Origin: Candidatus Competibacteraceae bacterium
GTDB lineage: Bacteria > Pseudomonadota > Gammaproteobacteria > Competibacterales > Competibacteraceae
DNA: 64,000 nucleotides
Assembly: GCA_016712625.1 (NCBI GenBank)
Contig: JADJQQ010000001.1
Span: forward strand, 558,001-622,000
Direction of reading: 5' to 3'
The position numbers and the translations under genes are program-made. Below are positions 26,213-34,811 of this stretch, one piece after another (positions within the stretch are counted from its first letter, which is position 1; every line of letters starts with the position of its first letter). The notes under the pieces are model-generated. The model was given only the letters and a program-made list of their open reading frames with translations. It searched no databases and was not told the DNA's origin.

Positions 26213-26213
26213 A

Positions 26214-26687
26214 TCACGCGGCGATTCGGGTATCGATACGGCAGACAGCGGCAACAATTCGGTCCTCTAATTCGATTCGGGTCGCCAGCGATTCGCCCAA
26301 GCGCGACAATTCCTCGTTTAGTCCAGACAGTTCAGGTTCGAACTCGTCGCCTTCGTACCGGTCATGAAAATCGAGCGCCGTTTGGGTGGTGCGCGCGATG
26401 CGGGCGTAGAGCTGCCGAGCCAGTTGCCGCGCTTGGCGATAAGGGGAATCCGTTGGCTGGTTTTCCAATGCTTCATAAACCTCAAACGGCCCCAGCGCCA
26501 AATAATCAACGAGGGACTGCCGGAAACGCCGCAACAAATGGTAAACCGACGCGGCGGGCGTAAACGGTTTCAAGGCAGCCAGTTTATTGAACAGCACTAG
26601 GCTTTCCTGGCGCGATAGCAACAATTTATTGACTAAATCTGGCAGCGTTTTACTGTGGATTTGAGCGGCATTGAGGATCGCGTTCAT
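26214..26687 (-). CDS. rsd: Rsd/AlgQ family anti-sigma-70 regulator
   Basis: 157 aa, the length of Rsd. The characteristic segments are FRQSLVDYLALGPFEVYEAL, matching the Rsd stretch FCQSLVDYLSAGHFSIYE, and the C-terminal LGESLATRIELEDRIV. Rsd binds region 4 of sigma-70 in stationary phase and frees core polymerase for other sigma factors and, with 6S RNA, modulates sigma-70 use. The ATG at 26687 is preceded by GGAGATCT. A 6S RNA gene is also in this window at 49.6 kb. Confidence 0.85.
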   Translation of the reverse strand: MNAILNAAQIHSKTLPDLVNKLLLSRQESLVLFNKLAALKPFTPAASVYHLLRRFRQSLVDYLALGPFEVYEALENQPTDSPYRQARQLARQLYARIARTTQTALDFHDRYEGDEFEPELSGLNEELSRLGESLATRIELEDRIVAAVCRIDTRIAA

Positions 26688-26786
26688 GGACTAGATCTCC
26701 AGCGGTGGTGACTATGGTCATTCGTTATGATGATTGTGGTCGCATGAGACTATCACAAATCATGCCAAATGTGAGTGCCAAATCAT

Positions 26787-27485
26787 TTAATGACCAATTT
26801 CATCTGGAGAGATTGTAACTTTAGATTTACTGACTACTTCATTACGCAAATAGACTGGCAAGGCCCGTTCAGCGGCAACCCATTCTGCTCGTCGGGCTGG
26901 ATCGACAGCCAGCCGGGCAATGTCCCCAGCGCGCGGCAACCGCTCAGCGACCCAGCCGCCCACAGTCAAGCGTTGGGACAGAGTAGCGCCATACCCCCCC
27001 CATCCACTCCCGACGCCGAACCAGTCTTCCGGCAAGACGGGTACGACCGCTGGCGCACAGACAGCTTCCGCCGCCAGCGCTTTGACCGTGGTGTCAGCTA
27101 CCGCATACAGGCCCCAGTAAACCTCACCCATCCGAGCGTCCAATGCGGCGGCGATGCGCGGATGGCCGGTTTCTCGCGCCGCTCCCAGCGCCAAAGCAGC
27201 CAACGTGGATATCGGCGCCGCCGGCAAATCAGCGGCGAACGCAATACCCTGGGCGATACTCACCGCTACCCGAACCCCGGTGAATGCGCCCGGCCCCCGC
27301 CCGAAGGCGATAACGTCCAACTGGCGGGTGTCAAGCCCTGCTTCAGCCAGCAGGGCGTCGATCATCGGCAAGATCAGGGCGGCATGACGGCGCGGAGCCA
27401 GTTCATAGCGCTCCAGCACCGAGCCGTCCACCAGCACCGCCGCGGAACACGCATCGGTCGATGTATCCAGCGCCAACACTTTCAC
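26787..27485 (-). CDS. tsaB: tRNA threonylcarbamoyladenosine biosynthesis protein TsaB
   Basis: TsaB partners TsaD and TsaE in forming t6A37 on tRNAs that read ANN codons. The 232-aa ASKHA-fold protein has LALDTSTDACSAAVL at the N-terminus, RRHAALILPMIDALL, and GRGPGAFTGVRVAVSIAQGIA, diagnostic for TsaB. A GTG start at 27485 with GAAGGT upstream. It follows the glutathione transferase gene by nine bases and is last in deaD-GST-tsaB. Confidence 0.95.
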   Translation of the reverse strand: MKVLALDTSTDACSAAVLVDGSVLERYELAPRRHAALILPMIDALLAEAGLDTRQLDVIAFGRGPGAFTGVRVAVSIAQGIAFAADLPAAPISTLAALALGAARETGHPRIAAALDARMGEVYWGLYAVADTTVKALAAEAVCAPAVVPVLPEDWFGVGSGWGGYGATLSQRLTVGGWVAERLPRAGDIARLAVDPARRAEWVAAERALPVYLRNEVVSKSKVTISPDEIGH

Positions 27486-27494
27486 GAGAGACCT

Positions 27495-28130
27495 TCAGCT
27501 CCCCGCACCGTTTTCAGCCTGTTCCCGCTGCCGGGCGCTCGCCAGCGCGGGACGATCCCACAACCGCGCGGCGTAGGCTTTGAGATTCTCATGCTCCAGC
27601 GGTAGTTCACAGGCCCGCGCCCAAGCCAGCGTGTGCGCGATCAAAATATCGGCCACGCTAAATTGCTCATCGACGATGAAGGTATGGCTACCGAGTCCTG
27701 CGGCCAACACTTCCGCCGCCACCGCAAATTCCCAACGGGCGGTCTCCAGCACGGAGGGGACACGGAAGGGTTTTGGCAGGGCGAAGCGATGCTTGGCGAT
27801 GGTCCACAGCGGCTGTTCCAGTTCGCTCATCGCGAAATAACACCATTGATTGTAGCTGGCGCGCTCCTGGGTACCGGCCGCGGGGGCCAATCGAGCTTCT
27901 GGAAAACGGTCGGCGATGTAAGTGCAAATCGCCGCGGATTCCGTAAGCACAAACCCGCTATCCACGAGCGTGGGCACCTTGCCGCTCATGTTGAGCGCCA
28001 AGTAATCAGGCTGCGAACCGACCCCAGCCCGTAAATTGATCGGGACATATTGGTATTCCGCGCCCGCTTCCTCCAAAGTCCACACGACCCGGATAGAGCG
28101 GGTGCTCGCGTAACCATATACCGTCAACAT
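27495..28130 (-). CDS. Glutathione S-transferase family protein
   Basis: 211 aa. The N-terminal thioredoxin-like domain has YASTRSIRVVWTLEEAGAEY, GKVPTLVDSGFVLTESAAI with the cis-Pro and the glutathione-binding E-S pair; the C-terminal helical domain ends with FSVADILIAHTLAWA and YAARLWDRPAL. Catalyses glutathione conjugation or acts as a disulfide reductase; no specific substrate. The ATG at 28130 is chosen; an upstream extension to 28289 runs into deaD and lacks homology. Confidence 0.9.
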   Translation of the reverse strand: MLTVYGYASTRSIRVVWTLEEAGAEYQYVPINLRAGVGSQPDYLALNMSGKVPTLVDSGFVLTESAAICTYIADRFPEARLAPAAGTQERASYNQWCYFAMSELEQPLWTIAKHRFALPKPFRVPSVLETARWEFAVAAEVLAAGLGSHTFIVDEQFSVADILIAHTLAWARACELPLEHENLKAYAARLWDRPALASARQREQAENGAGS

Positions 28131-28170
28131 GATGGGGTACTCTCTCGAAGGGTTTTCGAACCGATGATGG

Positions 28171-29946
28171 CTAGGGGCTCCGCTTGCGGATTTTCCTGGT
28201 TGATGGGGCATCCACTTCGGCTTTTGCGGTTTTTCTTCCTGAAGCCGCTCGCTTGGGCGTCGGCTGTTGTTGGCCAAATTCGAGTCCATCGAGCCGGCTG
28301 AGATTCAACGGATATTGGCGTACCCGAACTTTTTTGAGGTGTTGGAAAATATCCTTCGGCATCCCATCGGGCAAATCGACGGTGCTGTAATCCTCGTGGA
28401 TTTCGATACGGCCGATGTAGCGGCTTTCGATGCCGGCTTCGTTAGCGATGGCCCCCACGATATTTTGCGGGGTCGCCCCATGCTGGTGGCCCACTTCGAG
28501 GCGGTAGCGCACCTTGTCGAAATCCGCCGCGTATTTGCCGGTATCCTTGGGCGGCCGCTCCCGGCGGCTCGCCGGTCTTAACTCACGTTCGGGCCGAAGC
28601 GGTGATTTCTCCACCTCGATTGGAATGTCGTCTTCAAATTGAAACGGGCGATCACGCTGCGCCAGCCAAGTCACGGCCGCGGCGATGTCTTGTGGGCTAA
28701 TTTCTTGCTCCCGCTCGATCTCGGCCACCAGTTGCTGAAAGAAACCGAGGTCCTGGGAATTTAGAATCTCGCTGACTTGCTGTTTGAACTGGGCTAGACG
28801 ATGGCCGGTAATCGCTTCTTGCGTCGGCAGTTGCATCCGCTCAATGGGTTGGCGCGTCGCTTTCTCAATGGCGCGCAACATGCGAAGCTCGCGCGGAGCG
28901 ACGAACAGGATGGCGTCGCCAGCGCGGCCGGCGCGAGCGGTACGCCCGATCCGATGAACATAGGCTTCGGTATCGTAAGGGATGTCGTAGTTGATGACGT
29001 GACTGATCCGCTGCACGTCCAGCCCGCGCGCCGCCACGTCGGTGGCGACCACAATATCCAGCGTGTTGTTCTTCAACTGCTCGATGGTCTTTTCGCGCAA
29101 CACCTGGGTCATGTCGCCGTGCAGGGCGGCGCTGGGATAACCGCGCGCTTCCAGTCGCTCCGCCAGTTCCGTCGCCGCCACCTTGGTGCGCACGAAAATC
29201 AGCACCGCATCGGCGTCTTCCACCTCCAAAACGCGCGTCAATGCATCAAGTTTGTGCTGGGGGCCGACCTGACAGTAGCGCTGGCGGACGGTTTCGACCG
29301 TCGCCGTGCTGGCCCTGATCTTGACTTCACGCGGATCGCGCAAATGGCGGTGAGCCACTTGGCGGATCGGCTCAGGCATGGTGGCCGAAAACAGGGCGAT
29401 CTGCCGCTCTGGCGGCGTTTGCCCAAGAATCCAGTCCACATCGTCGATGAACCCCATCCGCAGCATTTCATCGGCTTCATCCAAGACCACCGTGCGCAAT
29501 CCCGCCAAGGACAGCGTTTCCCGCCGCAAATGATCCATTACCCGGCCCGGCGTGCCGACCACGACATGGACGCCGCGTTTCAGGTGACGGAGTTGGATGC
29601 TCATGCTCTGCCCACCGTAGATGGGAAGGACATGGAAGCCGGGCAAATGGCGAGCATAACCCTGGAAGGCTTCAGCGACTTGGATGGCCAATTCGCGCGT
29701 GGGCGTTAACACCAGCGCCTGGGGTCGGCGTTCAGCCAAGTCCAGCTGTTCCAATACCGGCAGGGCGAAAGCAGCTGTCTTGCCGGTCCCAGTCTGGGCT
29801 TGCCCCAGCACATCGTGGCCTTGGAGCAGCAGCGGGATCGTGGCGGCCTGAATTGGTGAAGGGGCTTCATAACCAATTTGCTTGAGGGTTTCGAGCAGCG
29901 AATCGGACAGTGCGAGCTGCTCAAAGTATTCGATCGGATCTGACAT
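28171..29946 (-). CDS. deaD: DEAD-box ATP-dependent RNA helicase DeaD/CsdA
   Basis: 591 aa. Helicase motifs in order: Q motif region FEQLALSDSLLETLKQIGYEAPSPIQ, AQTGTGKT (I), PTRELAIQ (Ia), TPGR, DEAD (II), SAT (III), IFVRTK (IV), TDVAARGLD (V), HRIGRTARAGRAG (VI). The C-terminal part holds the DbpA-type RNA-binding domain (YRLEVGHQHGATPQNIVGAIANEAG, STVDLPDGMP) and a basic Lys/Arg tail. In E. coli the homologue helps assemble the 50S subunit and degrade mRNA in the cold. It leads the deaD-GST-tsaB run. Confidence 0.95.
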   Translation of the reverse strand: MSDPIEYFEQLALSDSLLETLKQIGYEAPSPIQAATIPLLLQGHDVLGQAQTGTGKTAAFALPVLEQLDLAERRPQALVLTPTRELAIQVAEAFQGYARHLPGFHVLPIYGGQSMSIQLRHLKRGVHVVVGTPGRVMDHLRRETLSLAGLRTVVLDEADEMLRMGFIDDVDWILGQTPPERQIALFSATMPEPIRQVAHRHLRDPREVKIRASTATVETVRQRYCQVGPQHKLDALTRVLEVEDADAVLIFVRTKVAATELAERLEARGYPSAALHGDMTQVLREKTIEQLKNNTLDIVVATDVAARGLDVQRISHVINYDIPYDTEAYVHRIGRTARAGRAGDAILFVAPRELRMLRAIEKATRQPIERMQLPTQEAITGHRLAQFKQQVSEILNSQDLGFFQQLVAEIEREQEISPQDIAAAVTWLAQRDRPFQFEDDIPIEVEKSPLRPERELRPASRRERPPKDTGKYAADFDKVRYRLEVGHQHGATPQNIVGAIANEAGIESRYIGRIEIHEDYSTVDLPDGMPKDIFQHLKKVRVRQYPLNLSRLDGLEFGQQQPTPKRAASGRKTAKAEVDAPSTRKIRKRSP

Positions 29947-30046
29947 GCAAAATACTACCTAAGTTGAAAAAACGCGGCGCTAGCCGGCGTCCGAAGTATG
30001 AAAAAACAGCTATTCGACTGGTATTTCCAGCGATGATCCAAACGCT

Positions 30047-30568
30047 TCAGCTTGGAGCGACGGCGTTTCGCCGACGGCGACGAAATCGTCTCACAATGCG
30101 CCAGCGCCAAATGAGATGAGCCACTGCAAACGTGCCAATCCCAGCCAATACCGCCACCGCCATCGAACCCGCCAGCAGCGGCAAGCCCAGATCCCCCGCT
30201 TGGCTTAACAGCCAGTCCAGCGAAGGTTCAAAGGTCCAATCCCGTGGCGGTTTACCCAGCAACCACGCCCCAAACCGGTAATTGATAACCATGATCGGAG
30301 GGATGGTCAAGGGGTTGCTAATCCACACCATGGCAACCGCTACCGGCAAATTGAACCGCAACCAAGCGGCCGTTATGGCCGCCAGCAAGCTTTGCCACGG
30401 CACCGGCACAAAGGCGTAGAACGCGCCGACCGCCAATCCCTTGACGGTGGAACGGCGGTTGAAATGCCACAGTTGCGGATCGTGCAGACACGCGCCTAAA
30501 AACTGCAAGTGCTTGTGGGTGCGCAAGCGATGCGAATCGGGCAAGTAACGACGCAAAAACTGTTTCAT
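30047..30568 (-). CDS. DUF2062 family membrane protein
   Basis: About 173 aa: MKQFLRRYLPDSHRLRTHKHLQFLG, then the DUF2062 core FNRRSTVKGLAVGAFYAFVPVPWQSLLAA and ISNPLTIPPIMVINYRFGAWLLG, with three likely membrane segments and a strongly basic C-terminus. Function unknown. The ATG at 30568 fits family N-termini better than a TTG at 30634. Confidence 0.85.
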   Translation of the reverse strand: MKQFLRRYLPDSHRLRTHKHLQFLGACLHDPQLWHFNRRSTVKGLAVGAFYAFVPVPWQSLLAAITAAWLRFNLPVAVAMVWISNPLTIPPIMVINYRFGAWLLGKPPRDWTFEPSLDWLLSQAGDLGLPLLAGSMAVAVLAGIGTFAVAHLIWRWRIVRRFRRRRRNAVAPS

Positions 30569-30702
30569 CGACGGCCATTCAAACAGCGGCTTAAGCTTAA
30601 CACTATTAAGATATTTACCATGCTTCCCATTCAAGTTTTGTCGAACGACGCGGAAAAAGGCTGAAAAATTCCACCCGCAAGTTTTTACTTAAGGAAACGA
30701 CA

Positions 30703-31491
30703 TCACGCCTTGTTTCGACCATAAGCCAAGCGCAGCAAAACGACTCCCACCAGAATCAGCGGCAAAGACAGCGCCTGCCCCATCGTCAGCCAGCCAAAAG
30801 CGAGATAGCCCATCTGAATATCGGGCTGGCGCACAAACTCAACCAGAAACCGGAAAATGCCATAGCTCAGCGCGAAGACGCCGGACACCGCCATGGTTGG
30901 ACGCGGTTTGGCCGAATACACCCAAACGATGAGAAACAGGGCCACCCCTTCCAACGCGGCCTCATAGAGCTGCGAAGGATGATGAGGCAAGCCGTCGCCC
31001 GCTTGGCGAAATACCATGCCCCAAGGGTGATCGGTGACCCGCCCCCACAATTCGCCGTTGATGAAATTACCGATCCGCCCAAACAGGATGCCGGGGGCAA
31101 CCAGCGGCGCGATAAAATCAACCGTCACCCAGAACGCTCCGCGATGCTTGCGGGCAAATACCGCCATCGCCAGCAGCACGCCCAGAAATCCCCCGTGGAA
31201 GGACATGCCGCCTTCCCAGATTCGAAACAAAATTAAGGGGTTATCCAAGAATGCGCTGAAATTATAAAAGAGGATATAGCCAACCCGACCGCCGAGAATG
31301 ACGCCCAAAGCAATGTAGAACACCAAATCGTCTACTTGTTCGCTCGTCCAGCCGGAATTGGGCTGCCTGGCGCGGTAACGGCCCAGCAACCAACCACCGA
31401 TGAATCCCAGCAGGTACATCAGCCCATACCAACGAACGTGCAAGGGACCCAAACTAAACGCTACCGGATCGAAATCGGGATGCACCAGCAT
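30703..31491 (-). CDS. lgt: Phosphatidylglycerol-prolipoprotein diacylglyceryl transferase
   Basis: Lgt is the inner-membrane enzyme that attaches diacylglycerol to the lipobox cysteine of prolipoproteins. The 262-aa sequence has multiple membrane helices and the Lgt signature GRIGNFINGELWGR, HPSQLYEAALEG, and an N-terminal HVRWYGLMYLLGF with the essential family region. The ATG at 31491 has AAGGAG nine bases upstream. Single gene with its own promoter region. Confidence 0.96.
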   Translation of the reverse strand: MLVHPDFDPVAFSLGPLHVRWYGLMYLLGFIGGWLLGRYRARQPNSGWTSEQVDDLVFYIALGVILGGRVGYILFYNFSAFLDNPLILFRIWEGGMSFHGGFLGVLLAMAVFARKHRGAFWVTVDFIAPLVAPGILFGRIGNFINGELWGRVTDHPWGMVFRQAGDGLPHHPSQLYEAALEGVALFLIVWVYSAKPRPTMAVSGVFALSYGIFRFLVEFVRQPDIQMGYLAFGWLTMGQALSLPLILVGVVLLRLAYGRNKA

Positions 31492-31944
31492 AAAAACTCC
31501 TTGTCATCGACAGCGATCAGGAACCACTTCATCTTCAGCGACAGTGATTCACTTGTAGGAATGCGCAATTGGAGAATAGATTGATCCCCCAGCGGGGCAA
31601 AAGCATACCTTGGTTTAGCGGATCGTGGGGATTGGCGTTGTACCGCTTAATTGCGCCGCGGGCGAAGATGGATTAAGCGGGGCGAGAGTGCGAAGGCTCG
31701 GCCAAAACGCTTTACTGGGAACAGCTCATAGCGGGGGAGCATCGAGCGCTCAAGCCAAGCCATAAAAAAATCTGCTCGTATAATTTGCCATTCCAGCGGA
31801 GGAAGTGCATTTTCCTAGCGCCTACCAAGGATTCATTAATCATCTTAAAATTGACTAAATTGGAACATTTTTAACAGAAATTGGCCGATCAGGCCAAGAT
31901 TGATCCAATCAAATTTGGCCTGTCGCAAGAATACCGACCGCGTT
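31492..31944. other. Intergenic region upstream of lgt
   Basis: About 450 bp without a credible gene. It must contain the lgt promoter on the minus strand. A small hairpin TTGGCC-GATCA-GGCCAA (31881-31897) followed on the minus strand by TTTCTGTT could be a weak terminator for the small gene at 31945-32139. Nothing else stands out. Confidence 0.5.
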
Positions 31945-32139
31945 TTAAGAAATTCGCTTACGTCCAATAGAGTCGCGCGCCATATCCAATAATTCAACCG
32001 GCGGCTCGTAGCCGGTGCGGCGACAATGCTGAAGGTAGTGGGTCAAGCGAGGTTCGGCGTCATTTTGGTTCGCAAATTCGATCAATTCCAACAGTTCAAT
32101 CATTCGAGGGGTAGGCACGTTAGCAACGGTCTGAAGCAT
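31945..32139 (-). CDS. Small uncharacterised protein (64 aa)
   Basis: An ATG at 32139 with AAAGGA eight bases upstream opens a 64-aa frame rich in Glu, Arg and His (MIELLELIEFANQNDAEPRL, YLQHCRRTGYEPP). I do not recognise a family. Good ribosome site and an AT-rich upstream region favour a real gene. It lies next to the decayed restriction-modification locus and might be a leftover of the same accessory segment. Confidence 0.5.
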   Translation of the reverse strand: MLQTVANVPTPRMIELLELIEFANQNDAEPRLTHYLQHCRRTGYEPPVELLDMARDSIGRKRIS

Positions 32140-32280
32140 TTTTATTTCCTTTATGTAAAAAATTCGTTCATAAAATTTCTGGCGATACGATGCATTAATA
32201 ATGCCAAAATTTATACACTGGCTGATAGCCAGTATCGATCCACCGCTATTTATCCTCTGATCTCACATAACCAACGCTGA

Positions 32281-32970
32281 ATGAACCCTTACTGGATTAC
32301 GCCCACCGAACGAGATACCGCCACCGCTACCCTTGAAAAGCGGCTGTGGGATGCCGCCGACCAGTTCCGCGCCAATTCCGGCCTCAAGGCGCAAGAATAG
32401 TCCGGCCTGATTTTGGGTTTGATCTTTTTACGCTTCGCCGAAGTGCGCTTTGCCGCTCGGCGCGCCCAACTGGAGCGGATGATCCGGCTCAACCGCACCC
32501 GCGCCAACTTTGCCGAGCGCTTGGAAACTTTGATCGAAAGCTACAACACCGGCAGCCGCAATTTGGCGACGCTGTTCGAGGAGCTTCTGAAACTGAGCCG
32601 CACTCTAAGCGAAGAACAACAGCGGCACGTTCGCGAAAATATGCGCGAGGAGGAACGGGTTATTTTCGATATCCTAACCCGGTCCGCACCGGCATTAAGC
32701 GCTGCGGAACGCGCCGAAATCAAAAAAGTCGCTCATGAATTTATGAGACGGATCAAATAATTAATCGTTTTGAACTGGCGGCAAAAAGCGACTGCCCGTT
32801 CCCGAATCAAGCGAGCTATTAAAGATGTGCTAGATAAATTAAAGATGTGCTAGATAACGGATTATCGCGCGCCTATGCGCCGGAAACCTATCAGCAAAAG
32901 TGCGCGGCCGTGTTCGAGCCTGTTTATGAAAGCTATCCAGAGCAGAATGTCGGTGTTTATACCCAATTGA
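32281..32970 (+). pseudogene. Decayed type I restriction-modification locus: hsdM start fused to hsdR end
   Basis: The first ~60 codons (LEKRLWDAADQFRANSGLKAQE, then SGLILGLIFLRFAEVRFAARRAQLE) match the N-terminus of HsdM methyltransferases. From about 32470 the text switches to the C-terminal domain of HsdR (FAERLETLIESYNTGSRNL, LSEEQQRHVRENMREEERVIFDILTR, LNWRQKATARSRIKRAIKDVLD, YQQKCAAVFEPVYESYP). The catalytic methyltransferase part, hsdS and the helicase/nuclease part are gone. In-frame stops at 32398-32400 (where relatives have Tyr) and 32758-32760, and a 20-bp tandem duplication at 32818-32857, finish the gene. It is dead in any reading. Confidence 0.85.
32818..32857. repeat. 20-bp perfect tandem duplication
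   Basis: The unit ATTAAAGATGTGCTAGATAA occurs twice without a gap (32818-32837, 32838-32857). It lies inside the hsdR remnant and, being 20 bp, shifts the frame. Confidence 0.95.
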
Positions 32971-33173
32971 AGATCAGCCTCTCAAAGGCATCCATTCATT
33001 TCGGCGCGGCTTTGTTAGATTTCCTTGAACCCCCAAACTGCGAGACAATAGCACCCCACCGATTCGGCTTGTCTCAGCGCAAGGGGTACGGAAAGATTTT
33101 AGTGGCAGCATCGCGCGCCCTAAATTATCGGCTCTAGCAAGCGTTGTAGATGAAATAGAGAGGACAAACGCTT

Positions 33174-33758
33174 ATGTTGCTGATGATCGACAATTATGAT
33201 TCGTTTACCTATAACCTTGTGCAATATCTGGGCGAATTAGGCGAGGAAGTCAAGGTCTTTCGTAACGATCAGATTACCCCCGACGAAATAGCCGACCTGC
33301 AACCCGCCCGCCTCGTCCTTTCTCCAGGGCCTTGCACGCCGGATCAAGCCGGTATCTCTCTGGCGGCCATCGACGCCTTCGCCGGTAAAATTCCGATTTT
33401 TGGCGTTTGCCTGGGCCACCAGAGCATCGGGCAGGCGTTTGGCGGGCGCATCGTCCGCGCGGGTGAGGTGATGCACGGCAAAACCTCGGCCGTTTATCAT
33501 CAGGGTCAAGGCGTGTTTGCTGATCTGCCCAATCCGTTTACCGTGGTGCGTTATCATTCCCTGGTAATTGAAAAAGCGACCGTCCCGAATTGCCTCGAAA
33601 TCACCGCTTGGACTCAGACAGCCGATGGCGCGCTCGATGAAATTATGGGCGTGCGCCATAAGACGCTGCCGGTCGAAGGCGTGCAATTCCATCCCGAATC
33701 CATCCTGACCGAGCACGGCCACGCCCTGCTCCAAAACTTTCTCAACCAGCGCCATTGA
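33174..33758 (+). CDS. trpG: Anthranilate/aminodeoxychorismate synthase glutamine amidotransferase subunit
   Basis: 194 aa class I glutaminase that supplies ammonia to TrpE (or PabB). MIDNYDSFTYNLVQYLGELG, the oxyanion region LSPGPCTPDQAG, the nucleophile Cys in FGVCLGHQSIGQ, and the His/Glu of GVQFHPESILTEHG are all present. First of trpG-trpD-trpC, with 18 bp to trpD. It may serve both tryptophan and folate synthesis, as is usual when one subunit is shared. No trpE is in the window, and I see no clear trp leader peptide in the ~200 bp upstream. Confidence 0.95.
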   Translation: MLLMIDNYDSFTYNLVQYLGELGEEVKVFRNDQITPDEIADLQPARLVLSPGPCTPDQAGISLAAIDAFAGKIPIFGVCLGHQSIGQAFGGRIVRAGEVMHGKTSAVYHQGQGVFADLPNPFTVVRYHSLVIEKATVPNCLEITAWTQTADGALDEIMGVRHKTLPVEGVQFHPESILTEHGHALLQNFLNQRH

Positions 33759-33776
33759 CCGCTGCGGAGACGCTGT

Positions 33777-34811
33777 ATGTCCATCACGCCCCAGGAAGCG
33801 TTGCAACGCACGATTGAACACCGGGAAATTTTCTACGACGAAATGTTGTCGCTGATGCGTCAGCTCATGGCGGGCGAGATTTCGCCAGTCATGAGCGCCG
33901 CCATCCTCACCGGTCTTCGGGTTAAAAAAGAAACCATCGGTGAAATCAGCGCCGCGGCGGCCGTGATGCGCGAACTCTCCACCAAGGTACGGGTTCCGCC
34001 GCCGCATCCGAATTTCGTCGATATCGTGGGCACCGGCGGCGACGGCTCCCACAGCTTCAACATCTCCACCACCGCGATGTTCGTGGTCGCGGCGGCCGGG
34101 GCGCAAGTCGCCAAACATGGCAACCGGGGCGTGTCGTCAAAATCGGGCAGCGCCGACGTGCTGGAAGCGCTTGGCGTTCGCATCGATCTGCAAGCCGAAC
34201 AGGTGGCGGCGTGTATTAGCGAAACGGGTATCGGCTTTATGTTCGCCCCGAATCATCATTCGGCGATGAAAAATGTCGCCCCCGTCCGCCGCGAGATGGG
34301 GGTGCGCACCCTATTCAATATCCTAGGTCCGCTGACCAATCCCGCTAGCGCGCCAAATCAGTTGATGGGCGTGTTCCACCCTGATCTGGTCGGCATCCAG
34401 GTACGGGTCATGGAGCGGCTCGGCGCGCAACACGTTCTGGTGGTCTGGGGTAAGGATGGCATGGACGAGATTTCGCTGGGGGCGGCCACCTTGGTCGGCG
34501 AACTCAAAAACGGCCAGATTAGCGAGTACGAAATCCATCCAGAAGATTTCGGGCTGGCGATGATGTCGAGCCGTAACCTGAAGGTGGAGAATGCCGAGGA
34601 GTCAAAAGCGCTGTTGCTCGGCGTGCTCGACAACGAACCGGGTACTCCGCGCGATATCGTCGTATTGAACGCGGGCGCGGCACTGTATGCCGCCGATGTC
34701 GCTGATTCCATTGCCGAGGGCATTGAACAGGCGCGCGAGGCCATCGCCAGTGGCAAGGCCAAGGCCAAACTGAATGAATTCGCGCGCTGCACGCAAAAGT
34801 TAGCAACATGA
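33777..34811 (+). CDS. trpD: Anthranilate phosphoribosyltransferase
   Basis: 344 aa. Joins anthranilate to phosphoribosyl pyrophosphate. Signature stretches: DIVGTGGDGSHSFNISTTAMFVVAAAG (PRPP site), KHGNRGVSSKSGSADVLEALG (anthranilate site), GIGFMFAPNHHSAMK and RTLFNILGPLTNPA. The stop overlaps the trpC start by four bases (ATGA), so the two are translationally coupled. Confidence 0.97.
   Translation: MSITPQEALQRTIEHREIFYDEMLSLMRQLMAGEISPVMSAAILTGLRVKKETIGEISAAAAVMRELSTKVRVPPPHPNFVDIVGTGGDGSHSFNISTTAMFVVAAAGAQVAKHGNRGVSSKSGSADVLEALGVRIDLQAEQVAACISETGIGFMFAPNHHSAMKNVAPVRREMGVRTLFNILGPLTNPASAPNQLMGVFHPDLVGIQVRVMERLGAQHVLVVWGKDGMDEISLGAATLVGELKNGQISEYEIHPEDFGLAMMSSRNLKVENAEESKALLLGVLDNEPGTPRDIVVLNAGAALYAADVADSIAEGIEQAREAIASGKAKAKLNEFARCTQKLAT

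Noticed and set aside
32818..32857. Start of a CRISPR-like or VNTR array
   Set aside because: Only two gapless units and no spacers; it is a simple slippage duplication.
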